DNA of 42,038 nt, from contig CAJXXI010000002.1 in the NCBI GenBank assembly GCA_913062615.1, forward strand, positions 1-42,038, read 5' to 3'. Source of the stretch: an uncultured bacterium. Lineage in GTDB: Bacteria > Planctomycetota > Phycisphaerae > Phycisphaerales > UBA1924. Positions 16,438 through 24,583 of this stretch are shown piece by piece. The position numbers and the translations under genes were made by a program. Under the pieces are notes generated by a model. It was not told where the DNA came from. It worked only from the letters and a program-made list of their open reading frames with translations, and made no database searches. The number at the start of each line of letters is the position of its first letter. Positions within the stretch are counted from its first letter, which is position 1.

Positions 16438-17310
16438 TCAAGATCGTAGACGAGCCGACACGGCTTTGGCGATTAGTGTGAGCAGATACGCGACGCTCTG
16501 GATAAGGACAATCGTCGGACCGATCGGCAACCCCGCTTCGAACCCAACAAGCATCCCGATCGCTGCCCCGCCCACCGCGATCAGAATCGAATACACAAAG
16601 ACCGCCCGGAGCTTGGCGCTCAGGTTCAACGCGCCCGCACCCGGGAGCACTAGCATCGCCGCAGCCAGCACCACGCCCGCAATCTGCATCGCCATCACAA
16701 CTGCAATCGCGAGGAGAATAAGAAAAATGTAGGTGATCCGCTTGGAATGAAGCCCGTACGCATCAACGACGGGTTCATCGAATGCCCAAAATATCAGCTG
16801 TCGACGGATAAACCAGACCACGACCAAAATCGCAATCGCCACCGCAATCGCGATCGAAGCCTTGGGCCAGGTGGTGTCGAGGATGTTGCCGAAGAGTATC
16901 TCTTCGATCAGGTGGTGTTGATCTTCATGCCCTTGTGCCGCGTGCCCGTGCTCGTCATGATCGTGCTTTGATTCGACAAAGGTAAAGAGCACGAACCCAA
17001 GCGCCATTGATGCCGAGAGCACCACGCCGATGGCGGTGTCCGTTCGTCCTTGATTCGTCCGCGAGAGGGCCGCGATCCCGAGGGCTGCGAAGATACTGAA
17101 TGCAACCACGATGGCGAGTTGTCCCATCGCCCCCGCGGTGGTTGCACCGTGCACACCCAGGAGGAGGGCGATGCCCACGCCTCCGAATGCCGCGTGCGAG
17201 ATGCCTTGCCCGATGAATGCGAGTCGCTTGAGCACAACAAAGATGCTCAACGCGCCGCCCATCAGCGCGATGACAAGGGCTGCGATGATGGCCGGGGCGA
17301 TTTCGTTCAT
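16438..17310 (-). CDS. znuB: zinc/manganese-type ABC transporter permease
   Basis: A 290-aa membrane protein of the ABC-3 family with about eight helices; markers are LAFIGQGISHAAFGGVGIAL near the N-terminus and MQIAGVVLAAAMLVLPGAGAL. Between helices, around residues 114-135, is a His-rich loop (SKHDHDEHGHAAQGHEDQHH) that likely binds zinc. Its ATG overlaps the stop of the ATPase gene as ATGA, so the two are cotranslated. Zinc is more likely than manganese because of the His-rich loop, but the metal is not proven. No solute-binding (ZnuA) gene is in the window. Confidence 0.88.
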   Translation of the reverse strand: MNEIAPAIIAALVIALMGGALSIFVVLKRLAFIGQGISHAAFGGVGIALLLGVHGATTAGAMGQLAIVVAFSIFAALGIAALSRTNQGRTDTAIGVVLSASMALGFVLFTFVESKHDHDEHGHAAQGHEDQHHLIEEILFGNILDTTWPKASIAIAVAIAILVVVWFIRRQLIFWAFDEPVVDAYGLHSKRITYIFLILLAIAVVMAMQIAGVVLAAAMLVLPGAGALNLSAKLRAVFVYSILIAVGGAAIGMLVGFEAGLPIGPTIVLIQSVAYLLTLIAKAVSARLRS

Positions 17311-18176
17311 GCGTCACCCTCATTCTCACTACAACCACAATCATGCTGGTGCTGATGAGCATGCGATGGGTCATCGCAGGTCTCAGCGAGGTGTGCATCG
17401 ATATGGATATCACCAAAGACGCCCGCAACATCGTGTGCAAACACCTGTGCCAACACCGCTGGCGTGAGCCCATCTGGTGTATCATGAAAATGCAATGTCC
17501 GCGACAAACACGCCACGCGATCGGCCACCGCTGCGATCGCACGCATGTCGTGCGATACCAAGATTACAGTCAGATCGAGTTCGCGATGGAGCGTTTCGAT
17601 CAACTTCCCAAAGCGTTGTTGCCCTGCGATGTCGACGCCCACGGTTGGCTCATCAAGCACCAAGAGCTTGGGATTACCCGCGATCGCGCGGGCGATCATC
17701 ACACGCTGGAGCTGCCCGCCCGAGAGCGCACCGATCGGACGCGAGGCAAGGTCTTCAAGCCCGACGAGTTCGATCGCTTTCGCAATCGCAGCATGGTCAT
17801 CAGCGCCGAGTTTCTTCCAAGGCTTGATTCGACACGCACGCCCAAGCCCAACAACCTGCTCGACATTGATCGGCCAATCTCGATCAGCTTCGATGCGTTG
17901 AGGCAGATACCCGATCAACCCACGCTCGCGCGCTTCGATCGGCGAATATCCAAACACCCGAACGCTGCCAGCGGTTGGCTTGATAATGCCAAGGATCAGC
18001 TTGATGAGCGTTGACTTGCCCCCGCCGTTGGGACCAAGGATTCCCAGCTTGGTCTCCTCGTCGATGGTGAAGTTCACATCCTCAAGCGCAGGCGTAGTAG
18101 CGCCATCAACACCCCAAGCGGGATAGGTATAAGACACATGATTGATTTCGACAGCAAAGCCCGGTACGGTTGGCAT
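17307..18176 (-). CDS. znuC: zinc/manganese-type ABC transporter ATPase
   Basis: The 289-aa ATPase carries Walker A GPNGGGKST, the signature LSGGQLQR, Walker B LLVLDEP and the switch VSHD, in the usual ABC order, and matches the metal-uptake group. The last ~45 residues extend past the usual end and are rich in His, Asp and Cys (DDPSHAHQHQHDCGCSENE), probably a metal-sensing or storage tail. It overlaps the permease gene by 4 bases. Its start lies about 100 bases from the divergent tRNA gene. I did not find a convincing Zur or Fur box upstream. Confidence 0.9.
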   Translation of the reverse strand: MPTVPGFAVEINHVSYTYPAWGVDGATTPALEDVNFTIDEETKLGILGPNGGGKSTLIKLILGIIKPTAGSVRVFGYSPIEARERGLIGYLPQRIEADRDWPINVEQVVGLGRACRIKPWKKLGADDHAAIAKAIELVGLEDLASRPIGALSGGQLQRVMIARAIAGNPKLLVLDEPTVGVDIAGQQRFGKLIETLHRELDLTVILVSHDMRAIAAVADRVACLSRTLHFHDTPDGLTPAVLAQVFAHDVAGVFGDIHIDAHLAETCDDPSHAHQHQHDCGCSENEGDA

Positions 18177-18278
18177 GGTTGATTATTGAGTTTGCACACA
18201 CGATAAACAAGCGTCGGGCGAATCCATCAGCATGATTCATTGATTCATTGCGTATAGAATCGGCGTGTCGAATACATC

Positions 18279-18351
18279 GGGGCGGTAGCTCAGCTGGTAG
18301 AGCATTCGGTTCGCAATCGAAAGGTCAGGAGTTCGATCCTCCTTCGCTCCA
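18279..18351 (+). tRNA. tRNA-Ala (anticodon CGC)
   Basis: All arms fold: acceptor GGGGCGG with TCGCTCC, D arm GCTC...GAGC, anticodon stem TTCGG/TCGAA around loop TTCGCAA (anticodon 18312-18314), T arm AGGAG-TTCGATC-CTCCT, discriminator A73. The acceptor has the G3:U70 pair that defines alanine tRNAs. CCA is not encoded. It reads GCG codons. Confidence 0.95.
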
Positions 18352-18361
18352 TTCCCGATCA

Positions 18362-18970
18362 TTAATCGCTCGCAGGCACCTCGACCCAGAACCAGCCTCG
18401 CAGCTCATCAATCGCAAAGCCCGTCGCCTGATCACTCGGATAATGTTCTTCGATCGATGCCCGTGTCTGCTCCGAAATCGTGTCGGCATGGCCATGACAA
18501 AGCAGACAAGGCGTCGCGATGTGGATCGGGTATGACACCGCGAGGGTGCCATCGTTCTTGAGAAAGTACGCCGACTCTTCTTGTTTTACCTCGACAACCC
18601 ACTCCATCCACGCCGGCGGAGCATTTGTTGGATTTCGCAGCTTGAATGATGTCCGCCCAATCGTCAAGCCGTGCTTGGCGTTGAGCTCCTTTGCAATCGC
18701 CGGCGCGATCATCGAACACACCCCCACCGCCCCCATCGGCCCATCCGCCTTGATCGAAGCAACAAGGTTCGACTTGAGCGTTGCTTCCATCTCGTTGCGG
18801 GCATCGAATGCGCGGGCAAGCTGCTCGGCCGCCGTCTCATCGAGCTGTTCGATCGTTGTAGATGTCCAAGAAACAGCTTGCGAATCCGATGGAACAGACG
18901 CCTTCTCACATCCGGAAAAGAAAGCTGCGAGTGTGAGAGAACAAATCGGAAGACAGAATAATTTATGCAT
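18362..18970 (-). CDS. DUF3365-like haem-binding lipoprotein
   Basis: A 202-aa lipoprotein: signal peptide with lipobox FSGC (Cys about 20), then a DUF3365 (Tll0287-like) sensor-type domain with GPMGAVGVCSMIAPAIAKE, RTSFKLRNPTNAP and a CxxCH site in PCLLCHG (CLLCH), which fits c-type haem. The start at 18970 overlaps the end of ccoS by 8 bases, so it is the last gene of the oxidase operon. Family members are haem redox or gas-sensor proteins; here a periplasmic partner of the oxidase or a haem sensor is plausible but unproven. The longer frame to 19201 adds a low-complexity His/Gln repeat translated from the ccoS repeats and is rejected. Confidence 0.75.
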   Translation of the reverse strand: MHKLFCLPICSLTLAAFFSGCEKASVPSDSQAVSWTSTTIEQLDETAAEQLARAFDARNEMEATLKSNLVASIKADGPMGAVGVCSMIAPAIAKELNAKHGLTIGRTSFKLRNPTNAPPAWMEWVVEVKQEESAYFLKNDGTLAVSYPIHIATPCLLCHGHADTISEQTRASIEEHYPSDQATGFAIDELRGWFWVEVPASD

Positions 18971-19235
18971 GATCTTTGGAATCCGTATCTGAATCGACAG
19001 TTGAATCGGCAGCTGAATCGCCAGTTGAATCAGTTGTTGAATCGGTTGTTGAATCGGTTGTTGAATCGGTTGTTGATGCCTGTGGTGCGATGGTGTCATC
19101 ATCATCGAACACCGCACGCAGCGCGGGCGTATCAAGATCGTCGAACTGCCCGCTTTTGACCGCGTAGATAAACCCAAAGATGCCAATACCGGCGAGAACA
19201 AGGGCCGCCGGGATCATGATATAGAGTACAGACAT
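18963..19235 (-). CDS. ccoS: CcoS, cbb3 oxidase maturation protein, with repetitive acidic tail
   Basis: The N-terminal ~50 residues match CcoS: MSVLYIMIPAALVLAGIGIF, one membrane helix, then VKSGQFDDLDTPALRAVFDD, the family core needed for haem/copper insertion into cbb3 oxidase. The following ~40 residues are an extension of four-residue TDST-type units, acidic and Thr/Ser-rich, in a 90-aa protein (usual CcoS 50-70). ATG at 19233-19235 overlaps the ccoI stop (TGATG). Its end overlaps the next gene by 8 bases. The longer frame upstream (to 19703) is antisense to ccoI and rejected. Confidence 0.9.
   Translation of the reverse strand: MSVLYIMIPAALVLAGIGIFGFIYAVKSGQFDDLDTPALRAVFDDDDTIAPQASTTDSTTDSTTDSTTDSTGDSAADSTVDSDTDSKDHA
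18991..19074. repeat. seven 12-bp tandem repeats within ccoS
   Basis: Consensus GAATCGGTTGTT (plus strand) in seven consecutive copies; the last three are identical and the first four vary by up to five bases. On the minus strand they encode the TDST units of the CcoS tail. Because the unit is a multiple of three, copy-number change keeps the frame. Confidence 0.9.
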
Positions 19236-21664
19236 CAGCGAGGCTCTTTCCATTTTCGAGTGCTCATCGCGACCACGCTGAGCGAACTGATCGGCATGAT
19301 GATCGCCGCGATGAGGGCGTTGATGGTCCCGGTCATTGCTAAAATCGCCGCGACGGCATTGTAGCAGACCGAGAATAAAAGGCTCATATGAATCGTCCGC
19401 ATTGTATGAGCACTCAACGATGCAAGAGCCACCAACGGGCGGACGCCTTGTGTCGTCAAATAAATATCCGCCGCTTCGAGGGATGCCTCCGCCCCGCCGT
19501 GCACCGCGATCCCCACATCCGCTACCGCGAGCGCAGCCGCATCGTTCACCCCGTCGCCAACCATCACCACGCTTCGATCCGCGTTCGCCCGAACAGCACG
19601 CACGCGATCGGCTTTGGCTTCGGGCGATACCGAACCCGACGCATCCGTGATGCCGACCCCTTTGGCAACACTCGCGACGATCTGCGGATGATCTCCAGAG
19701 CACAACGAAAGATCCCAGTTGGATTCCTGAAGCGAACGGATCGAGTCGCCTGCATCTTCACGGATCGGATCACCAATCCCGACAACACCAAACCCATCTG
19801 CGGGCGAATGGATCACCACAGGCGTGAGCGAATGTTCGATCATCGAACAGATCGCTATTTGAGCCTTGGAATCAAGCGGGTAGAGCGTGTCAACATAATC
19901 TGGAGAGCCAATAGTGATCGTTTGCGCATTGACCGTCCCGATGATTCCTGAGCCGACGGTTTGGATGATGTCGCTCGCTTCGAGCGTGTTCTCTTCTTCT
20001 CCAGCATTGGCTATCGCACGCGCGATCGGATGATTCGAGCACGCTTCAACAGCCCCGGCCATCAGCAGCAGATGAGGATCGCACTCGGCTTTGACAACAC
20101 TCGTTTTTCCTTGCGTGATCGTTCCGGTCTTATCGAGGATCATCAACCCGGGCTTCGACATTGATTCGATCGCCGACGCGGACTTGACAAGGATCCCCGC
20201 CCTCGCTGCCCGCCCCATCGCGATCGACATCGCCATCGGGGTCGCGAGCCCCAAAGCACAAGGGCAGGTGACGATCAATAACGCCGTCGCGAACTCGATG
20301 CCGACAGCGAACCCTGACCGCATCGTCCAATACACCAAAGTGAGAACAGCGAGCCCAATCACAATGAGCACGAATCTCGCCGCCATCCGATCGGCGAACT
20401 GCACGATCGGTGCTTTGTCCGCAGACGCGCTCGCAACAAGGTGCATGAGCTTGCCCACACGCGTCGAATCACCAACCGCCGTCACACGAACCCGGATCGG
20501 CGAACGCAGGTTGGTTGCGCCCGCGACAACCTCATCGCCTTCGCGTGCAGCGATCGGGCGAGATTCGCCGGAGATAAACGACGTATCAAGATTGGTTTCG
20601 CCAACCTCAATCACACCGTCCGCCGGGATCGATCCGCCCGCCTCGATCTCGACAAGCATGCCCTCTTCAATCGCTTCGATCGGCACGCGAGCGGTCGATC
20701 CATCATCATTCACCCTGAGCGCACTCGTCGGCGTCAATGTCAACATCAACTCAACATGATCAGACGCGTTGCGCTGTTGGCGATGCTGAATCCAACGCCC
20801 GACCAACAAAAAGAACACAAGGATCGAAAGCGAGTCAAAGTAAATCTCGCCGGTGCCCATAATGGTATTGTACGAACCCCAAAGCCCCCCCACCGCCAAA
20901 GCCAACGCGATCGGGATATCAAGATGCGCAACGCGCGTGCGCAACGCAGCGATCGCACCAATAAAAAACACACGCCCCGGCCACACCAACGCCAGCACAC
21001 CCAAGCCCATCGAGTACCACCGAAATGTGGTCTTCCAGGTTTCCGCCATGCCTTCGAGTGCGCCCCCGTGCAACGCGATCGCCAGCAACATCACATTGCC
21101 CGCGATCGCTCCTGCGACGCCAACCCGGATCAAAAACTTGCGATCCTCCTTCACCCGTGCTTCGCGGGCAGCCGCGCCTCGCGCCGGGTGCGCTGCATAC
21201 CCAAGCCGATCGAGCGTACGAGCAACATCCGAGAGCTTCACTTTGTCTGGCTGATACCGCACAACCGTCGTCCGCCGACGGATATTCGCACGCGATTCGA
21301 TCACTCCATCGATCACTGTGGGCAGGCGCTCGATCAACCACACACACGCGGCGCAGTGCATGCCCTCAAGGAGCAACTCGGTCTGGGCATATCCGCCGGG
21401 CAGATTCTCTACACATGTGCTCTGGAACGCCGGATCATCAAGTTCTTCGTAGCTGCCGTCGGTCGAGGTGACCCGTTGGGCATCGGGATTCACCGCATCG
21501 CGCACCGTGTAGTACCCATCGAGCCCGGCGCCATGGAGAATATTCCACACCGACTTGCACCCGTTGCAGCAGAACTGGAACTCCGCGTCTGGCTCGATCA
21601 ACCCCGCCGGCACCGCCAGCTTGCAATGATCGCACTCAACGGGTTGTACAGATTCGCTTGGCAT
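19235..21664 (-). CDS. ccoI: CcoI, copper-translocating P1B-type ATPase for cbb3 oxidase
   Basis: The 809-aa pump starts with a CcoI-type Cys-rich stretch CDHCKL...FCCNGCKSVW, then the heavy-metal domain GMHCAAC (about residues 100-106), transmembrane CPCALGLATP (about 466), phosphorylation site DKTGT (about 509), SNHPIARA and GDGVND (about 701). In cbb3 systems this pump exports Cu+ for the CuB site of CcoN. It begins 12 bases after the TauE-like gene and ends in TGATG with ccoS. Placement inside the cco operon separates it from a general CopA. Confidence 0.95.
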   Translation of the reverse strand: MPSESVQPVECDHCKLAVPAGLIEPDAEFQFCCNGCKSVWNILHGAGLDGYYTVRDAVNPDAQRVTSTDGSYEELDDPAFQSTCVENLPGGYAQTELLLEGMHCAACVWLIERLPTVIDGVIESRANIRRRTTVVRYQPDKVKLSDVARTLDRLGYAAHPARGAAAREARVKEDRKFLIRVGVAGAIAGNVMLLAIALHGGALEGMAETWKTTFRWYSMGLGVLALVWPGRVFFIGAIAALRTRVAHLDIPIALALAVGGLWGSYNTIMGTGEIYFDSLSILVFFLLVGRWIQHRQQRNASDHVELMLTLTPTSALRVNDDGSTARVPIEAIEEGMLVEIEAGGSIPADGVIEVGETNLDTSFISGESRPIAAREGDEVVAGATNLRSPIRVRVTAVGDSTRVGKLMHLVASASADKAPIVQFADRMAARFVLIVIGLAVLTLVYWTMRSGFAVGIEFATALLIVTCPCALGLATPMAMSIAMGRAARAGILVKSASAIESMSKPGLMILDKTGTITQGKTSVVKAECDPHLLLMAGAVEACSNHPIARAIANAGEEENTLEASDIIQTVGSGIIGTVNAQTITIGSPDYVDTLYPLDSKAQIAICSMIEHSLTPVVIHSPADGFGVVGIGDPIREDAGDSIRSLQESNWDLSLCSGDHPQIVASVAKGVGITDASGSVSPEAKADRVRAVRANADRSVVMVGDGVNDAAALAVADVGIAVHGGAEASLEAADIYLTTQGVRPLVALASLSAHTMRTIHMSLLFSVCYNAVAAILAMTGTINALIAAIIMPISSLSVVAMSTRKWKEPR

Positions 21665-21676
21665 GTGAAGGACATT

Positions 21677-22525
21677 TTAGTCGTCAAGAGTAGGTTCTGC
21701 GAGGGATGTATCAGCAGGATCATCGAGTTGAGCAGTATTGCACAGCGGGCAATCGACCTCGCCGGGCATCGGCACAGCACTTGACGACTCATCGATCCCC
21801 AACGACGCACGCGTGATCTCCGAAACCCCAAGCCCTCCCATCGCGGTCATCACGCCCACCACCATCACCGCCGACGCAGTGATAATCGGCAACTTCGCAT
21901 TGAGCCGACCCGAGAGCAACTGGATCCCCGCGCCAAGCGAGACCATCACCGGCAGCGTGCCCATCCAGAACGCCGCCATCGTCAATCCGCCCCAGACCGG
22001 GTTCGCGGTTCCAGCAGCAAGGAATGCAAACGCGTACAGCCAACCACAAGGCAGCAACGTCGTGAGCAAACCGATCGTCAGTGCCCGCTTGAACGGCGTC
22101 AGTCCGAACGCTGCACGCTGAGCGTTCTCAATAAACTTGCGTAAAAAACTCGGTACACCAAGGTGTTTGATCTTGATTCCACTCATGCGAGCGAGCGCCA
22201 AAAGCCCGAACCCAACCATCATTACACCGGCGAACAACATCGCACCCTTCTGGATGCCGACGAATCCGCCACCAAAATCGATCGCCTGCCCGATCACCCC
22301 AGCGATCACGCCCAGCGTGGTATAGGTGACCAATCGCCCGCCATGATACGCGCTCTGCAATCGCACGCGGGCCTTCTTTGTGCGGTCTTGATCAGACCCG
22401 AGCGCGAAGAACATCAGCCCGCCGCACATGCCGGCGCAGTGCAAACTCCCGAGCACAGACATCAACAAAACGGTCGCAATCAACGGCCAAACACTTTCAA
22501 TCGTAGAAATATCCAATGCGTCCAT
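21677..22525 (-). CDS. TauE/SafE-DsbD_2-type membrane protein, cco operon
   Basis: A 282-residue membrane protein with about six to seven helices. Near the N-terminus is SVLGSLHCAGMCGGLMFF and in the middle LLTTLLPCGWLYAFAFLAAG, motifs shared with the SafE/DsbD_2-type family that often sits beside ccoI and ccoS. Those proteins are proposed to move copper or reducing power during cbb3 assembly. The last 40 residues form a soluble tail with a CPLC pair followed by acidic residues, which looks like an added redox or metal site. It lies 16 bases after ccoH and 12 bases before ccoI. Confidence 0.8.
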   Translation of the reverse strand: MDALDISTIESVWPLIATVLLMSVLGSLHCAGMCGGLMFFALGSDQDRTKKARVRLQSAYHGGRLVTYTTLGVIAGVIGQAIDFGGGFVGIQKGAMLFAGVMMVGFGLLALARMSGIKIKHLGVPSFLRKFIENAQRAAFGLTPFKRALTIGLLTTLLPCGWLYAFAFLAAGTANPVWGGLTMAAFWMGTLPVMVSLGAGIQLLSGRLNAKLPIITASAVMVVGVMTAMGGLGVSEITRASLGIDESSSAVPMPGEVDCPLCNTAQLDDPADTSLAEPTLDD

Positions 22526-22541
22526 AGCTGCCTATTTCCGT

Positions 22542-23072
22542 TTATCGAATTTCGATCTCTTGCATCACCATCGCCTGCACGCCCTGATGACGGATCGCAA
22601 GATGCACATTCCAATACCCCGGCGTGTTCATCGCCAGAGTCGTTTGATACACCCCGTCGCCCATGCCCAACAGCACCTCGCTCAACCGATTGCTCGCGTA
22701 GGCGGGGTGATAGCAATCGAGTTCGACGAGTGCCCGATCGATCGGATCGCCATTCGCATCCTTGATCGAGACACTCAACACGCGAGTTTGATCGGCATTC
22801 GTTGTTGTCTCGCCGGTCGCGATCTCGATCACCCATCCCATCTTGTCGGCTGCCTCAAACATCTCACGCTGATTGTCCCAGTCGATCGACTTGGCATAAT
22901 AATCAGGCTCGACATACAGATCATGGCGAGCAGAGATCACGGTGAGGGTGCCGAGGATGATTGTGGCATGGAGCACAAGCATCCCGACAATAATCGCAGG
23001 CCAGTATTTGCCCCGCTTGAGGAAACTCAGGTTCTTGATTTCAGAATTGTCCTTGCTCTGATTCTGGGTCAT
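22542..23072 (-). CDS. ccoH: FixH/CcoH, cbb3 oxidase assembly protein
   Basis: One N-terminal membrane helix (about 25-45), then a periplasmic beta domain. The family motif VEPDYYAKSIDWD appears just after the helix. 176 aa, a normal FixH size. CcoH binds the oxidase during assembly and is thought to stay associated. ATG overlaps the ccoG stop as ATGA (23069-23072), and the gene is 16 bases before the TauE-like gene. Confidence 0.92.
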   Translation of the reverse strand: MTQNQSKDNSEIKNLSFLKRGKYWPAIIVGMLVLHATIILGTLTVISARHDLYVEPDYYAKSIDWDNQREMFEAADKMGWVIEIATGETTTNADQTRVLSVSIKDANGDPIDRALVELDCYHPAYASNRLSEVLLGMGDGVYQTTLAMNTPGYWNVHLAIRHQGVQAMVMQEIEIR

Positions 23073-24511
23073 GGTGTCTTTTCCTTTGGCAGGCTCATCG
23101 GCCCGAGTATCTTGTAGGTCTCAACTGTTTCATAGTTACCCTGATCGTCAACAATCTTGATCGAAAGAATCACTTCGCCATCCTTGAACACCGAGTACGG
23201 CGCGATGATGAGCATCATCTCCGAGCTTGTTTCGACCGCATCAATAGTCATCGGCGTAAAGTCATCAATCCGAACCCCCTCGGGTTCGATCACAGACACC
23301 GTATAAGTCGCGGCCTCTTCCGTACGGTTCGAAATCCGTACGCGCACCTGATTCGTGATGTCAGTCGATTCAAGAATATTAAACGGCAATCCTTGCCCAC
23401 GGATAAACAACACATCCGCTGCCGGCTTGGTCGAGAGCAAGAAGACAAACGCCGTCAACGCACCGATCAGAATCAACGGATAAATAATCACGCGTGGACG
23501 GATGAGATGACTCTTCCCGCCGTTGATAATGCGCTCAGATGAATACCGGATCAATCCCAAAGGTCGCCCGATCTTCTCCATCACCACATTACACGCATCA
23601 ACACACTGGGCACACCCGATGCACTCGAGCTGAAGCCCATCGCGGATATCAATCCCGGTCGGACAGGTCTGTACACACATCGTGCAATCAATACAATCGC
23701 CAAGCTCTTCTTCGAGAATCGGCAAACTGATTATCTCGCCAATCTCGTTCTTCTTTGCTCTCTTCTTTTTACCTCGCGGATCCCCTCGCTTCTTGTCGTA
23801 GGTGACAATCATCGAATCCTGATCGAGCAGCGCGCTCTGCATGCGAGCATACGGGCACATCACACAGCACACCTGCTCGCGGAAGTACGCGAAGTCGAAC
23901 ATCATCAACCCCGTCGTGACGAACATCACCCCGAACGCTGCGGGGTGATCGGCTGGCGAACCCCAAATCCATTCTTTGAGATTCGCTGCGCCAACAAAGT
24001 ACGAGATAAAAGTCTGCGAGAGATGAATCGAAACAATCAGGTAGGCGACATACTGGAGTATCTTGCGAAGCCCAAGCAAATTCTTCGCTTTGGGCTTGCC
24101 CGAACCACCAACGAAGAACCGCTCGATCGGGCGATAGAGAAACTCCATATACACCGTCTGCGGGCACGCCCAACCACACCAGACACGCCCAAAGAGCGCG
24201 GTGATCAGGAACACACTCACAAAGCCGGTGATCAAAAGCAACGCCAACAACAGCGTATCCGTCGGCAAAAACGTCTTGCCAAAGAAGGTGAACTCTCGAT
24301 GAATAATATCAAGAAACACCATCGGATTGCCATTGAACGGGATCCAAGGGATCGCCGAGAACACGAAAATCAACACCCAAGCAACCACACGCCGAGCGCT
24401 GAGAAAAACACCCTTCGACAAACGCGGGTTGAGCCACCGCCGAGAACCATCATCATTGAGGGTTGACAGCACACGCTCTTCTGGCGCGAGATTCGTTACT
24501 TCATCAGACAT
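23069..24511 (-). CDS. ccoG: CcoG/FixG, iron-sulfur membrane protein of cbb3 assembly
   Basis: 480 aa: several N-terminal membrane helices with GRVWCGWACPQTVYMEF and CCVMCPYARMQSALLD, two 4Fe-4S motifs (CIDCTMCVQTCP and CIGCAQCVDACN), then one more helix and a C-terminal Ig-like beta domain. CcoG reduces Cu2+ to Cu+ before the CcoI step in studied systems. It follows ccoP by 72 bases and overlaps ccoH. Confidence 0.95.
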   Translation of the reverse strand: MSDEVTNLAPEERVLSTLNDDGSRRWLNPRLSKGVFLSARRVVAWVLIFVFSAIPWIPFNGNPMVFLDIIHREFTFFGKTFLPTDTLLLALLLITGFVSVFLITALFGRVWCGWACPQTVYMEFLYRPIERFFVGGSGKPKAKNLLGLRKILQYVAYLIVSIHLSQTFISYFVGAANLKEWIWGSPADHPAAFGVMFVTTGLMMFDFAYFREQVCCVMCPYARMQSALLDQDSMIVTYDKKRGDPRGKKKRAKKNEIGEIISLPILEEELGDCIDCTMCVQTCPTGIDIRDGLQLECIGCAQCVDACNVVMEKIGRPLGLIRYSSERIINGGKSHLIRPRVIIYPLILIGALTAFVFLLSTKPAADVLFIRGQGLPFNILESTDITNQVRVRISNRTEEAATYTVSVIEPEGVRIDDFTPMTIDAVETSSEMMLIIAPYSVFKDGEVILSIKIVDDQGNYETVETYKILGPMSLPKEKTP

Positions 24512-24583
24512 ACCGTCTCCTCGAACTGAATCACCCCGCCTGCATGCGTTTGAATCAGCGACGATCCCAAAGGGTATCGGATC

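Noticed and set aside
18991-19074. CRISPR-like array
   Set aside because: Direct 12-bp tandem units without spacers, inside a coding sequence.
18971-19201. Gln/His/Ile repeat N-terminus for the DUF3365 lipoprotein
   Set aside because: It is the other-frame reading of the 12-bp ccoS repeats; the lipobox signal peptide starts at 18970.
19236-19703. N-terminal extension of ccoS
   Set aside because: It lies in another frame of ccoI and is Arg/Gly/Cys-rich; CcoS proper starts at 19235.
20441-21784. 447-aa plus-strand frame antisense to ccoI
   Set aside because: Shadow of ccoI with Arg/His-rich composition and no motif.
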